From: JTS-RE37 sp041744575
Lineage (GTDB): Bacteria > Bacteroidota > Bacteroidia > Flavobacteriales > Flavobacteriaceae
Assembly: GCA_041744575.1 (NCBI GenBank)
Contig: JBGTKP010000060.1
Coordinates: forward strand, 1 to 37,060
Direction of reading: 5' to 3'
DNA: 37,060 nt
In this document: positions 25,221 through 34,097 of the stretch, piece after piece
Layout of the letters: each line of letters begins with the position of its first letter
Position numbering within the stretch: the first letter of the stretch is position 1
Notes under the pieces: model-generated
What the model saw: only the letters and a program-made list of their open reading frames with translations
The model's database searches: none
What the model was told of the DNA's origin: nothing
Position numbers and translations under genes: made by a program

Positions 25221-26654
25221 TTAGAACACCAGCGGAAGAATAAACTGAAAAAGTAAGATGAGCATCACAACCGAGATCAGATTCAGGATGATTCCGACCC
25301 GCGCCATCTGATACACCTTGATATAACCGCTGGCGAATACAATGGCATTGGGCGGGGTCGCCATGGGCAGCATGAAGGCGCAGCTGCTGGCAATGGTAAC
25401 AGGGATCAGTAAGTACAGGATGGGAATTTCAAGGCCAATGGCAATCCCTGCCACTACCGGGGCCAGTACGGCCATAAGGGCTACATTGCTCATCAATTCC
25501 GTCATAAAAAGCATCAGTATGATCAGCAGGGTTGCGGTTAAGAAGATGCTGATGTCACTGGTGGCGATTGCGTTAGATACCATATCTACCAGTCCGCTTA
25601 CGGACATCCCGTTCGCCAGGGCCAGTCCACCCCCGAAAAGAATTAGGATCCCCCATGCGAGTCGCTTCGTATCGTCCCATTCAATCAGGAAATCTCCGGT
25701 CCTGAAATTAAAAGGGATGGAAAATAATGCGACAGCAGCGAACATGCTGATAATCGTATCAGACAATTCAAGCCACGGGAACAAGCTGTTGATGAGGGTT
25801 CTGAAGATCCAGAGAAAGACGGTGATCGCAAAGATGACCAGGACCATATTTTCTTTGCCCGACATCGGCCCCAGTAGTTTCAGTTCCGTTGCTATTACCT
25901 CTTTGGAGGCCGTGAATTGCAGCTGTTTACTAGGAAACATCCATTTTACGAGTACCAGGTAGCACATCATCAGCAGGATGGCGGAAAAGGGAACGCCTAT
26001 GGTCATCCATTTCAGGAAAGAAATTTCAATATTATATTCATTCTCCAGTAAACCGATCATTACAGAATTCGGGGGGGTACCGATCACAGTAGCAATGCCC
26101 CCGGCATTCGCCGCAAAGGCGATCCCCAGCATCACACTCAGGGCAAAATTCTCATCGCTCTTTGTAAAACCGTCCGCATCATGGATCAGCAACCGGATCA
26201 CGGACAAGGCTATGGGAAGCATGAGAACAGTGCTGGCTGTGTTGCTGATCCACATACTTATGACTGCCGTGGCAATCATGAATCCCATGACCACCTTATC
26301 AGGTGTGGTTCCGGTGATTCGGATAATATTGAGAGCGATGCGTTTGTGCAAATTCACTTTTTCCAAAGCCAGGGCGATGACAAATCCCCCGAAAAAAAGA
26401 AAAATGATCGGACTGCCATAATTGGCTCCCACTTCCCCAATGGGCATTACATTCAGAATTGGAAAAAGGATCAGGGGCAAAAGCGCGGTCACAGAGATGG
26501 ACACGGCTTCGGTGATCCACCAAACGATCATCCATGCCGCCACCGCAATGACTGCATTGGCACTTTCTTTCCCCGGAATAAGTTCAGGAAGGCAGATTAC
26601 GAGGAAAAAAAGCAGGGGTCCAAGAATCAGGCCCAATCTCCTGCCAAGTGGCAT
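25221..26654 (-). CDS. DASS/SLC13 family sodium:dicarboxylate symporter
   Basis: The 477-residue protein has about eleven hydrophobic segments and the two signature regions of the divalent anion:Na+ symporters. SNT occurs at residues 137-139 and SNV at 389-391, each followed by a Gly/Pro-rich loop with TPPN (193-196 and 433-436). It probably imports a C4 dicarboxylate such as succinate with sodium, as VcINDY does; sulfate or citrate are possible in the family. It stands alone, bounded by a strong terminator. No regulator is adjacent. Confidence 0.92.
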   Translation of the reverse strand: MPLGRRLGLILGPLLFFLVICLPELIPGKESANAVIAVAAWMIVWWITEAVSISVTALLPLILFPILNVMPIGEVGANYGSPIIFLFFGGFVIALALEKVNLHKRIALNIIRITGTTPDKVVMGFMIATAVISMWISNTASTVLMLPIALSVIRLLIHDADGFTKSDENFALSVMLGIAFAANAGGIATVIGTPPNSVMIGLLENEYNIEISFLKWMTIGVPFSAILLMMCYLVLVKWMFPSKQLQFTASKEVIATELKLLGPMSGKENMVLVIFAITVFLWIFRTLINSLFPWLELSDTIISMFAAVALFSIPFNFRTGDFLIEWDDTKRLAWGILILFGGGLALANGMSVSGLVDMVSNAIATSDISIFLTATLLIILMLFMTELMSNVALMAVLAPVVAGIAIGLEIPILYLLIPVTIASSCAFMLPMATPPNAIVFASGYIKVYQMARVGIILNLISVVMLILLFQFILPLVF

Positions 26655-26799
26655 AGCGTTTGATTAAGGCTCCTAAACTAGTTTATTTCCCTTACTTCTG
26701 AAAATAAAAAGGGAAGGGCTTCAGACCTGATACTGACTGGGCATTATGCTATGCTAAGCAACAACGCCACGCGAATAAACCTATTGAATGTGAAAGTTG

Positions 26800-28197
26800 T
26801 TAATTCAGATTGATCAGATTGAGATCTTTGTCGCAGGCCCCGTAAAATAATTTAATTTCACCCTCCTCTGTATCATACCCGGCTGCAAAAAGCAAGGTGT
26901 TGTTAATTTCAAGAATTTCCGGCAGGTAGTTTCCATTATACTTTAATTCTTTCAGCAGGTCACCTGAGGCATCATATTTTCGGAGGAAACCGTCAGTGGA
27001 AATTATAAATGAGTCTCCAAGCGAGATGAGCGCCTGATTGCTTTTTGTTCCGGTAAAATAAGCGGACTCCAGCACGTTTCCGTCGGAATCGGTAACAAAG
27101 AGTTCTCCGTGTCCGTAGGAAACGATATTGCCATTGTCCAGTTGTGCTAAATGAAAGGCACCATTCAGATCATTGCAGGAGGTGATTTTTGAACCAAGCA
27201 CGGTAGCTTCCAGAACCACATGGGAAGACACGGCAAGGTTATTATCCATGTAAATGATTACCGGCCTGTAATTGCTGATTTGCGGGACACTTAAATTTTT
27301 TGTGAAGACCCCGCCATTGGCCAGGTAACCGCTACTGGTCTTTATCATATCCCCGATAAACGAACCTGGTTCTCCCAGGTCATCCAGGTATACCTGAAAA
27401 GCATCTCCGGAGGCGTTCCTTCTTTCTACTGCCGTTTTGAAGACGCCTGCTTCGTCCTGAGTTCCGAAATAAAGGAATTCTGACCCGTCCTTCAAATAGC
27501 CGTAGCTGTGTTTTACCGCAGAACTCAGCCCGTTGACAAACCCCCAGCCACTGTTGAAGGTGACCTCCTGGGTCCCATAAAGTCCGGCCAGCGTCCTTGA
27601 AAAGACAATATTGACATTACCTCCGGCGAGAAAGTTCACGAAAGCACTGCCCGTATTATAAGGCTTGTCTGCAAGGTAGGTAGATGTTACGGCAAAGGAG
27701 GCATCCACGGAATTGTAATAGAACTTGGAGCCGCCGGCGCCTTCGTTGTCTGTCAGGAGGGATATGAGATAAATCGATCCATCAGAAGCGCGGATACCCG
27801 ATTCCATTGGATATCCCGAGTATCCCTCTGCTATAACGGGATAGATATATTTTGATTCTGCAGAGGTGACAAATACCGTTCTGGAGAAAGTTTTGGTTTC
27901 CATTTCTTCATTTGTAACCGTCAGCGAGATGGCATATTCTCCGCCGTCCTGGTAAACGATCGCCGGATTTTTGGAGGCACTGTCTTCGCCATTGCCGAAA
28001 TCATAGGCATAGGTAGTTTCACCCTTGGAACAACTGCTGAGCTGCAAGGCTTCACCCACACCAAGGGTATCCTTGCTCACTTCGAAACAAGCTTCGAGCG
28101 TAGTACTGGGATCAGGCCCGGGGTCAGGGGAGTCACTTTCCTTGGAACAGGACGCACAGAAAATAAGGGTAAGCAGGGAGAGGTAGCAATATTTCAT
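26800..28197 (-). CDS. PKD-domain lipoprotein
   Basis: The 465-residue protein is a lipoprotein (FCASC, Cys17) with a Pro/Asp-rich linker, a PKD domain (about 35-112, with YAYDFGNGEDSASKNP and GGEYAISLTVTN), and a C-terminal region of about 340 residues rich in beta strands. That region has repeated phrases such as DGSIYLISL and NGNIVSYGHGELFV, consistent with a beta-propeller. It is likely a cell-surface binding protein. No catalytic motif is recognised. It follows the cytochrome/DUF1501 genes on the same strand with a 95-bp gap, so co-transcription is possible but unproven. Confidence 0.75.
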   Translation of the reverse strand: MKYCYLSLLTLIFCASCSKESDSPDPGPDPSTTLEACFEVSKDTLGVGEALQLSSCSKGETTYAYDFGNGEDSASKNPAIVYQDGGEYAISLTVTNEEMETKTFSRTVFVTSAESKYIYPVIAEGYSGYPMESGIRASDGSIYLISLLTDNEGAGGSKFYYNSVDASFAVTSTYLADKPYNTGSAFVNFLAGGNVNIVFSRTLAGLYGTQEVTFNSGWGFVNGLSSAVKHSYGYLKDGSEFLYFGTQDEAGVFKTAVERRNASGDAFQVYLDDLGEPGSFIGDMIKTSSGYLANGGVFTKNLSVPQISNYRPVIIYMDNNLAVSSHVVLEATVLGSKITSCNDLNGAFHLAQLDNGNIVSYGHGELFVTDSDGNVLESAYFTGTKSNQALISLGDSFIISTDGFLRKYDASGDLLKELKYNGNYLPEILEINNTLLFAAGYDTEEGEIKLFYGACDKDLNLINLN

Positions 28198-28292
28198 AAG
28201 TATAGATTTGGGATACTATATCTATAAAACGTTTTTATTGCTGATTTATTTCAGGGATATTGGAAAAAACAGTAGAGATAGCATATTGAAAT

Positions 28293-29714
28293 TCAGTATG
28301 TTATTGAATCAGAGGGCAGGGCTGGGAGCTCGTAATTTCCAAATTGAAGATGTGTCATGTCAGGCCGAAGCTCATCGGGGAAGTCCTCTTCCGTCAGGCC
28401 CGTATGATAAAGATACCCCGCTTCCAGTTGAGGGAAAGTCAGCAGGTCTTTCAGGAAGTCACGGTCAAAGGAAGTTCCCGTCAAATTAAGTACACGAAGG
28501 TGGCCCAGTCGATTCAGATAGATCAATCCTTTTCCGGTAATTGCGGTATGATCCATTTTGAGGGTGGTCAGGTTGGGAAAAGAAGCCAGGCCCTTCCAAA
28601 TGCTATCTGTTACCTGCGTGCCCCCCAGGTCGAGACTGGCAATCTGTGGGGCTACCGGAAGGAGCAAAGCCATATCCGCATCCTCAAATTGAGGATAATT
28701 CAGACAGGAAACGCTCATGTAATTGGTACTGCTGCTCATCCGTTGAACATGAATGCCTTTTGTCTTCAGGACAGCAAGAGTAGCATCGGGAACCGCATTA
28801 ATCGTAGTTTCCGGGTAGGTCCGGCCAGCCGTTTTTGGAAAAAAAGACTCAAATAAGGTTTTGTCAAGCGCCAGATCCCCAATCGATTTATCAAAGGAAC
28901 TGCCACGAATGATCCATTCCCTGATGAGCGCAACTTCCTCCTTTCCCGGTTGCAACTTACCTTTGGGGGGCATGTGATCATCGTGGTCCTCAGGCAATGT
29001 GATCCTGCGATACAAAGGGCTCTGCCCGGGATCTTTTCCCTTAATGACCTTCCCGTTATCACCACCTGCCAGGATCCCTTCCGGACTGATGAGCAGTAAA
29101 CCCCCTTTTTCCTTTTTTGAATTATGACATGTCGCACAATAGTTATTCAGGATGGGGCGGATGACCGAATCATACAATGGCGCCTTCTGCCAATCCGCTT
29201 CACTGAGTTCAATGATCTCTGGTTCGTATACGGTTATGCCGAGTCTCTTTTTAAAAGCATTCGGAAGAGGCTCAAGCAGATAGTCCTCCCCGTGTGTAAT
29301 CGTGCCTCCCTGGTGTCCTGTCATAAAGACGGCCACCAATAACAGCAGGGATAGAAAAGACATTCGGAGCCATTGAAATTGTTTGCTGCCGCGGGGTAGT
29401 TTTACCTTCAGGTACATGGCAAAAGCAATCAGGGTGGTCAGTATGCCCAACCAAAGATGCCATTTGACTGTTTCAAAGGCAAATCCTTCCGCGACGTACT
29501 GAAGATAGCCTGTAAAACAGGCGGTAAGGGCAGTGATCGCACCACACAGATAGATGAATGGAAGCACTTCCGCATGTTTGTTCCCCTTACGGCCCACCCA
29601 TTGCAGCAGTAACCCAAGGAGGATACATCCTATGGGAAGGTGTACGATCAATGGGTGCAACCGCCCCAGCAATTGTTTAAGTACTTCCATAATAACTATG
29701 GCTGCCAGCACCAT
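28293..29714 (-). CDS. DUF2231-cytochrome c-LRR fusion membrane protein
   Basis: The 473-residue protein combines three parts. The N-terminal membrane region (about 10-135) has four hydrophobic segments and HPLIVHLPIG, the DUF2231 hallmark. A planctomycete-type cytochrome c domain follows, with the haem site CATCH at residues 193-197 and a distal Met in HMPPKG near 248. The C-terminus (about 320-460) has leucine-rich repeats (IASLDLGGTQVTD, LTTLKMDHTAITG, LRVLNLTGTSF). It probably passes electrons at the inner membrane while the repeats bind a partner. The start could also be the Met at 29690. It lies 15 bp after the DUF1501 gene. Confidence 0.85.
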   Translation of the reverse strand: MVLAAIVIMEVLKQLLGRLHPLIVHLPIGCILLGLLLQWVGRKGNKHAEVLPFIYLCGAITALTACFTGYLQYVAEGFAFETVKWHLWLGILTTLIAFAMYLKVKLPRGSKQFQWLRMSFLSLLLLVAVFMTGHQGGTITHGEDYLLEPLPNAFKKRLGITVYEPEIIELSEADWQKAPLYDSVIRPILNNYCATCHNSKKEKGGLLLISPEGILAGGDNGKVIKGKDPGQSPLYRRITLPEDHDDHMPPKGKLQPGKEEVALIREWIIRGSSFDKSIGDLALDKTLFESFFPKTAGRTYPETTINAVPDATLAVLKTKGIHVQRMSSSTNYMSVSCLNYPQFEDADMALLLPVAPQIASLDLGGTQVTDSIWKGLASFPNLTTLKMDHTAITGKGLIYLNRLGHLRVLNLTGTSFDRDFLKDLLTFPQLEAGYLYHTGLTEEDFPDELRPDMTHLQFGNYELPALPSDSITY

Positions 29715-29729
29715 TCCGTATTGAACAAA

Positions 29730-31238
29730 TCATGCGAGGATCTGTTGGATCACCGCTCCTTCCACATCGGTAAGCCGGAAGGGCCTTCCCTGGAAATTAT
29801 AGGTAAATTTTTCATGGTCAAAACCCAGCAAATGCAACATGGTGGCGTGCACATCATGTACGGAGACACTTCCTTTCACGGCCGAAAATCCGATGTCATC
29901 GGTCTCCCCCCAGGAAGCACCTCTTTTAATACCACCCCCGGCCATCCACATGGTAAAAGCATCTCCATGATGGTCGCGTCCCTTGAATCCCATCTCCTTT
30001 CCTTCCCTGTTTTCCTGCATGGGCGTCCGGCCGAATTCGCCGCCCCAGACCACCAGCGTTTCTTCGAGCAGACCCCGTTGTTTTAGATCCAGCAGCAGCG
30101 CCGCCATAGGGCGGTCAATTTCCCGGCATTTATTGCGAAGACCCAGATCTACCGCCGTGGAATGATCAGTGCCATGACTGTCCCAACCCCAATCGAATAA
30201 CTGTACAAAACGCACCCCTTCAGAAACAAGCTTTCTGGCAAGGAGGCAATTATTTGCAAATGATTCCTTCCCCGGTTCTACCCCATACATTTGTTTGATA
30301 TGCTCGGGTTCATTGTTGATATTCATTACCTCGGGTACGGCGATCTGCATTCTGAATGCCATTTCGTACTGATTGATCCTGGCGAGAATTTCCGGATCCC
30401 CATATCTGGCATATTCCTCTTTATTTATTTTAGTGATCGCGTCGATGGTTTCTTTTTTCAGATTTCGCGAGATACCCGGCGGGTCTTCAAGGTATAAAAC
30501 AGGATCGCCTTCGGAACGGCATTGTACACCCTGGTACACCGAGGGGAGAAAGCCGCTTCCCCAAACGCTTTTCCCGGCACTGGGGTCATTACCTCCGGAT
30601 GTCAGTACAACAAATCCAGGCAGGTTCTGATTTTCAGACCCAAGGCCGTAAGTAACCCAGGACCCAATGCTGGGTCGTCCCAGACGGGGAACTCCGGTAT
30701 GCATATACAACTGTGCCGGGCCATGATTGAACTGGTCGGTGTTCACTGCCTTCAGGAAGGCCACTTCGTCCACCACTTTTTGAAAGTGTGGCAGGTAATC
30801 AGACACCCAGTTCCCTGAATCCCCATGCTGACTAAACTTTGCCTGCGGTCCCAGAAGCTTGGGCGTTCCCCGGATAAATGCAAATTTTTTCCCTTGCAGC
30901 AGGGATTCCGGACAGGGCTGGTCATTTAGTTTTTGCAGTTCGGGTTTGTAATCAAACATTTCCAACTGAGAAGGGGCCCCGGCCATATGAAGGAAAATAA
31001 CGGATTTGACCCTGGGCATGGACGGGGGTGGAAGCGTGGCCAAGGGGTTCAGATCCCTTTCGGAAAGTGTTATACCCCCGGTTGCATTTGTGCCGGCGTT
31101 CTTTTCGCAGGAAAGAAAAAAAGAGCCGAGAGCAAGACCACCCATGCCGGCCATGCATTCCTTGATGAAATGCCTTCTGGTTTGGTCAAGCAGTCGCCGT
31201 TCTAATTTTTCCTGAAGAAGCCGGGTATACGCATCCAT
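29730..31238 (-). CDS. DUF1501 family protein
   Basis: The 502-residue protein has the DUF1501 layout, a sulfatase/alkaline-phosphatase-like fold of unproven activity. An N-terminal RRHFIKECMAGMGGLALGSFFLSC could be a twin-arginine signal with a lipobox (Cys44). Family stretches are FLHMAGAPSQLEMFDYKP near 90, FNHGPAQLYMHTG near 170, and late GGEFGRTPM near 407 and GRDHHGDAFTMW near 424. These proteins are nearly always paired with DUF1549/DUF1553 proteins, as here, with only 2 bp between the genes. Confidence 0.92.
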   Translation of the reverse strand: MDAYTRLLQEKLERRLLDQTRRHFIKECMAGMGGLALGSFFLSCEKNAGTNATGGITLSERDLNPLATLPPPSMPRVKSVIFLHMAGAPSQLEMFDYKPELQKLNDQPCPESLLQGKKFAFIRGTPKLLGPQAKFSQHGDSGNWVSDYLPHFQKVVDEVAFLKAVNTDQFNHGPAQLYMHTGVPRLGRPSIGSWVTYGLGSENQNLPGFVVLTSGGNDPSAGKSVWGSGFLPSVYQGVQCRSEGDPVLYLEDPPGISRNLKKETIDAITKINKEEYARYGDPEILARINQYEMAFRMQIAVPEVMNINNEPEHIKQMYGVEPGKESFANNCLLARKLVSEGVRFVQLFDWGWDSHGTDHSTAVDLGLRNKCREIDRPMAALLLDLKQRGLLEETLVVWGGEFGRTPMQENREGKEMGFKGRDHHGDAFTMWMAGGGIKRGASWGETDDIGFSAVKGSVSVHDVHATMLHLLGFDHEKFTYNFQGRPFRLTDVEGAVIQQILA

Positions 31239-31240
31239 AG

Positions 31241-33979
31241 CTACGATTTTGTTAAAAATTCATCCAGGTTCATAATGGCATTGGCTACGACCGTCAATGC
31301 TGCCAGGGAGGGGGGGGTGACCTGCTTAAATTGATTGAAATTTTTCAGGGCCTCTCCGTCACTTTCATACGTCGTCAATGAGGATTGGTATAATTGTTCA
31401 AGGACTGCCAGGTTGGGCTCGGAGATTTCTCTGAAAGTGGCTTTCTTATAACAGTTACGGATTTTTTCCCGCGCTGGGATCTGATCACTTATGGACGCGG
31501 CCAGATAAAATGCGGATTCAAAATAAACAGGGTCATTCAGTGTCACCAATGCCTGGAGCGGAGTATTCGTTACGGTGCGTCTCACGGTGCAGACTTCGCG
31601 GCTGCCGGCATCGAAGGTGATGAAGGAAGGATACGGCCCGGATCGTTTCAGGTAGGTGTATATTCCCCGGCGAAATTTGTCTTCACCTTCACTTTCTATC
31701 CATTTCTCGCCACTGTAGACCGATTTCCAGATCCCCTCAGGTTGCGGGGGCATCACCCCGGGGCCATACATTTTTTTGCTGAGCAGGCCGGAAACTGACA
31801 AAGCCTGGTCCCTTATCTGTTCTGCCGTCAGGCGTGTACGTGGACCGCGGGCATACAGCGCGTTTTCCGGATCCCGCTGATAAATGGCCGGAGCAACCAC
31901 GGACTCCTGACGGTAGGTTCCGGATAAGACCATTTCGCGGATCAGGGATTTTATTTTCCAATGCTGCTCGTTCATAAATTGCAGCGCCAGCCAATCCAGA
32001 AGTTCCGGATGGGAGGGGGGATCGGACTGGGTGCCCAGGTCTTCAAGCGAAGGCACTATGCCCCGACCGAAAAGCTGATGCCAGACTCTGTTGACAACGG
32101 TCCTGGCAGTAAGCGGATTTTCTTTGCTTACAATCCACTTCGATAGCCCCAGCCGGTTCTGGGGCCATTCGGTTTTCCAGGTATTCAGGATAGAAGGAGT
32201 GGCAGGGGAAACCGTATCTCCCTTTAACAGCCAGTTGCCCCGTTCGAACACCTGGGTGGTCCTCTTCATATAATCCGGATTTTCAACCATGATGGGATGG
32301 GTGGGGGTCGTTGTATTCAGAAGTTCCACTACCCGGTCATTCATGGCCTGATATCCTGTTTCACCCTTACCGGGAAGATCGCGGAGAAATCCCAGCCAGA
32401 GAATATAACTGGTAGAAACCTGATCGGGGATCAGGTCGTTGTTCACTTCAATATACAAGGTCACATTCCCTTCCGTCTTTTTAAAAGGGATTCTTCTGGT
32501 TATCTGTCCCCGGGTCTTGTCTATCCGGAATTGGGAAAGGATTTCTCCGTTGCGGTCATTCTTTCTGATCCTCATTTCAGTACCATCCACCTCGGACCAG
32601 TATTTGAGATAGATATAGCCGGCACCAAGGGTATTTATATCCCGGAGATAGCAGGATCCATCATCCCATAATGCCAGCCATTTGGTGTCGGCGAGTTCCC
32701 CATTCGTAAAATCCACACAGTCATGGGCCTGATAGACGGGTTCATTGAAACTTATAAAATCCGAATATTCGCGGGAGACCTGATCATCTCCGTATTTGGC
32801 TGCCCATTCGCAGATCTGACGAAAATCTTCCTTTTCCTTTTCAGGGTAGAATTTCAAGGCAGGTTCATCCCCGGGGGTGTCTTCATCCAGACTGTTATTG
32901 AAGAAAGCAAACAGACGGTAATACTCGTCATGTTTAAAGGGATCATAGGTATGGCTGTGGCATTGGACGCAGCCAATGGTGGTACTCTGCCAGACTTCGA
33001 AGGTGGTATTTACTCGGTCAATGACCCCGGCGACACGGAATTCTTCATCTTCAGTACCGCCTTCATCGTTGTTCATGGTATTCCTGTGGAAGGCCGTAGC
33101 GATAAGCTGGTTCACAGAGGGATCGGGCAGGAGGTCCCCGGCCAGTTGTTCCATGGTGAACTGATCATAAGGCATGTCGGAATTAAAGGCGTTAATTACC
33201 CAGTCACGGTAACGCCAGATACTCCTTCCCTGATCTTTTTCATAACCCTTTGTATCTGAATATCTGGCCAGATCGAGCCACCAGCTGGCCCATTTTTCGC
33301 CGAAAGCCGGCTGGGCCAGGAGCGAATCCACCATTGCTTCATAGGTAAGTCCGCCGCTCATCCAGTTCCTGAACAGGTGGTCTTCCGGAGGAAGGCCGGT
33401 AAGATCGAAGGCCAGCCTGCGAGCCAGGATGGTTTTCTCTGCCTGAGGGCTGGGGCTGAGTTCTTCCGATTGTAATGTGGCAAGGATAAAGTGATCAATC
33501 GGATTTACCAGGAACTCTCCGGCCACGGATGGCCCGAATCCTGCTTCTGTTTGTATCTTAGGGACGGCTACTTTTTCCGGAAGGGTGTATGCCCAATGTT
33601 TTCCCCACTTCGCCCCCTGATCAATCCAGTCTGCAAGCAACTGAATTTCATCTTCACTTAGCGGGCTCTTTTCATAAGGCATCCTGAGTTCGGGGTCATG
33701 TTCCCTGACCCGGCGGATAAGTTCGCTGCCATTTGCATCCCCGGGGATGATCGCCGGCTTCCCGGATTTGGTTGCCCCAAGTGCGTCTTCCCTGAAAAGG
33801 AAACCGAGATCGCTGTTTTTCTTAACACCCCCGTGACATACAATACATCGCTGGTTCAGGATGGGTTTAATGTCCGTACTAAAGTCAACTGGTTCTGCCG
33901 GATAAAGGGTTGGCCATAAGAACACAAGAAGTGTAAGCAGCAGCAATGGCAAGCCCAGAAAAATAAATCGCTTCCTCAT
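31241..33979 (-). CDS. Cytochrome c-DUF1549-DUF1553 protein
   Basis: The 912-residue protein begins with a membrane anchor or signal (residues 4-22), then a cytochrome c domain with haem site CIVCH at 45-49 and RMPYEK near 98. DUF1549 follows (about 155-360, with GLPP and YSDTKGYEKDQGR), and the C-terminal half is DUF1553 (about 615-880, with NPLTARTVVNRVWHQLFGRG in part and TNTPLQALVTLNDP). A beta-rich insert (about 425-530) between them resembles a carbohydrate-binding or jelly-roll domain. First gene of the three-gene operon. The biochemical role is not known; carbohydrate or sulfatase contexts have been noted for the type in Planctomycetes. Confidence 0.92.
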   Translation of the reverse strand: MRKRFIFLGLPLLLLTLLVFLWPTLYPAEPVDFSTDIKPILNQRCIVCHGGVKKNSDLGFLFREDALGATKSGKPAIIPGDANGSELIRRVREHDPELRMPYEKSPLSEDEIQLLADWIDQGAKWGKHWAYTLPEKVAVPKIQTEAGFGPSVAGEFLVNPIDHFILATLQSEELSPSPQAEKTILARRLAFDLTGLPPEDHLFRNWMSGGLTYEAMVDSLLAQPAFGEKWASWWLDLARYSDTKGYEKDQGRSIWRYRDWVINAFNSDMPYDQFTMEQLAGDLLPDPSVNQLIATAFHRNTMNNDEGGTEDEEFRVAGVIDRVNTTFEVWQSTTIGCVQCHSHTYDPFKHDEYYRLFAFFNNSLDEDTPGDEPALKFYPEKEKEDFRQICEWAAKYGDDQVSREYSDFISFNEPVYQAHDCVDFTNGELADTKWLALWDDGSCYLRDINTLGAGYIYLKYWSEVDGTEMRIRKNDRNGEILSQFRIDKTRGQITRRIPFKKTEGNVTLYIEVNNDLIPDQVSTSYILWLGFLRDLPGKGETGYQAMNDRVVELLNTTTPTHPIMVENPDYMKRTTQVFERGNWLLKGDTVSPATPSILNTWKTEWPQNRLGLSKWIVSKENPLTARTVVNRVWHQLFGRGIVPSLEDLGTQSDPPSHPELLDWLALQFMNEQHWKIKSLIREMVLSGTYRQESVVAPAIYQRDPENALYARGPRTRLTAEQIRDQALSVSGLLSKKMYGPGVMPPQPEGIWKSVYSGEKWIESEGEDKFRRGIYTYLKRSGPYPSFITFDAGSREVCTVRRTVTNTPLQALVTLNDPVYFESAFYLAASISDQIPAREKIRNCYKKATFREISEPNLAVLEQLYQSSLTTYESDGEALKNFNQFKQVTPPSLAALTVVANAIMNLDEFLTKS

Positions 33980-34097
33980 TTTTTATCCGTTCCCAGAGCA
34001 TGGGTAAACTAAGATAGGGATAAATTTTGGAGTCCGTGTGCCTCCTGCCGGAAGGCATAAAAATGCTGGATGACCGTCAGGAAGGGGATATCAGATC

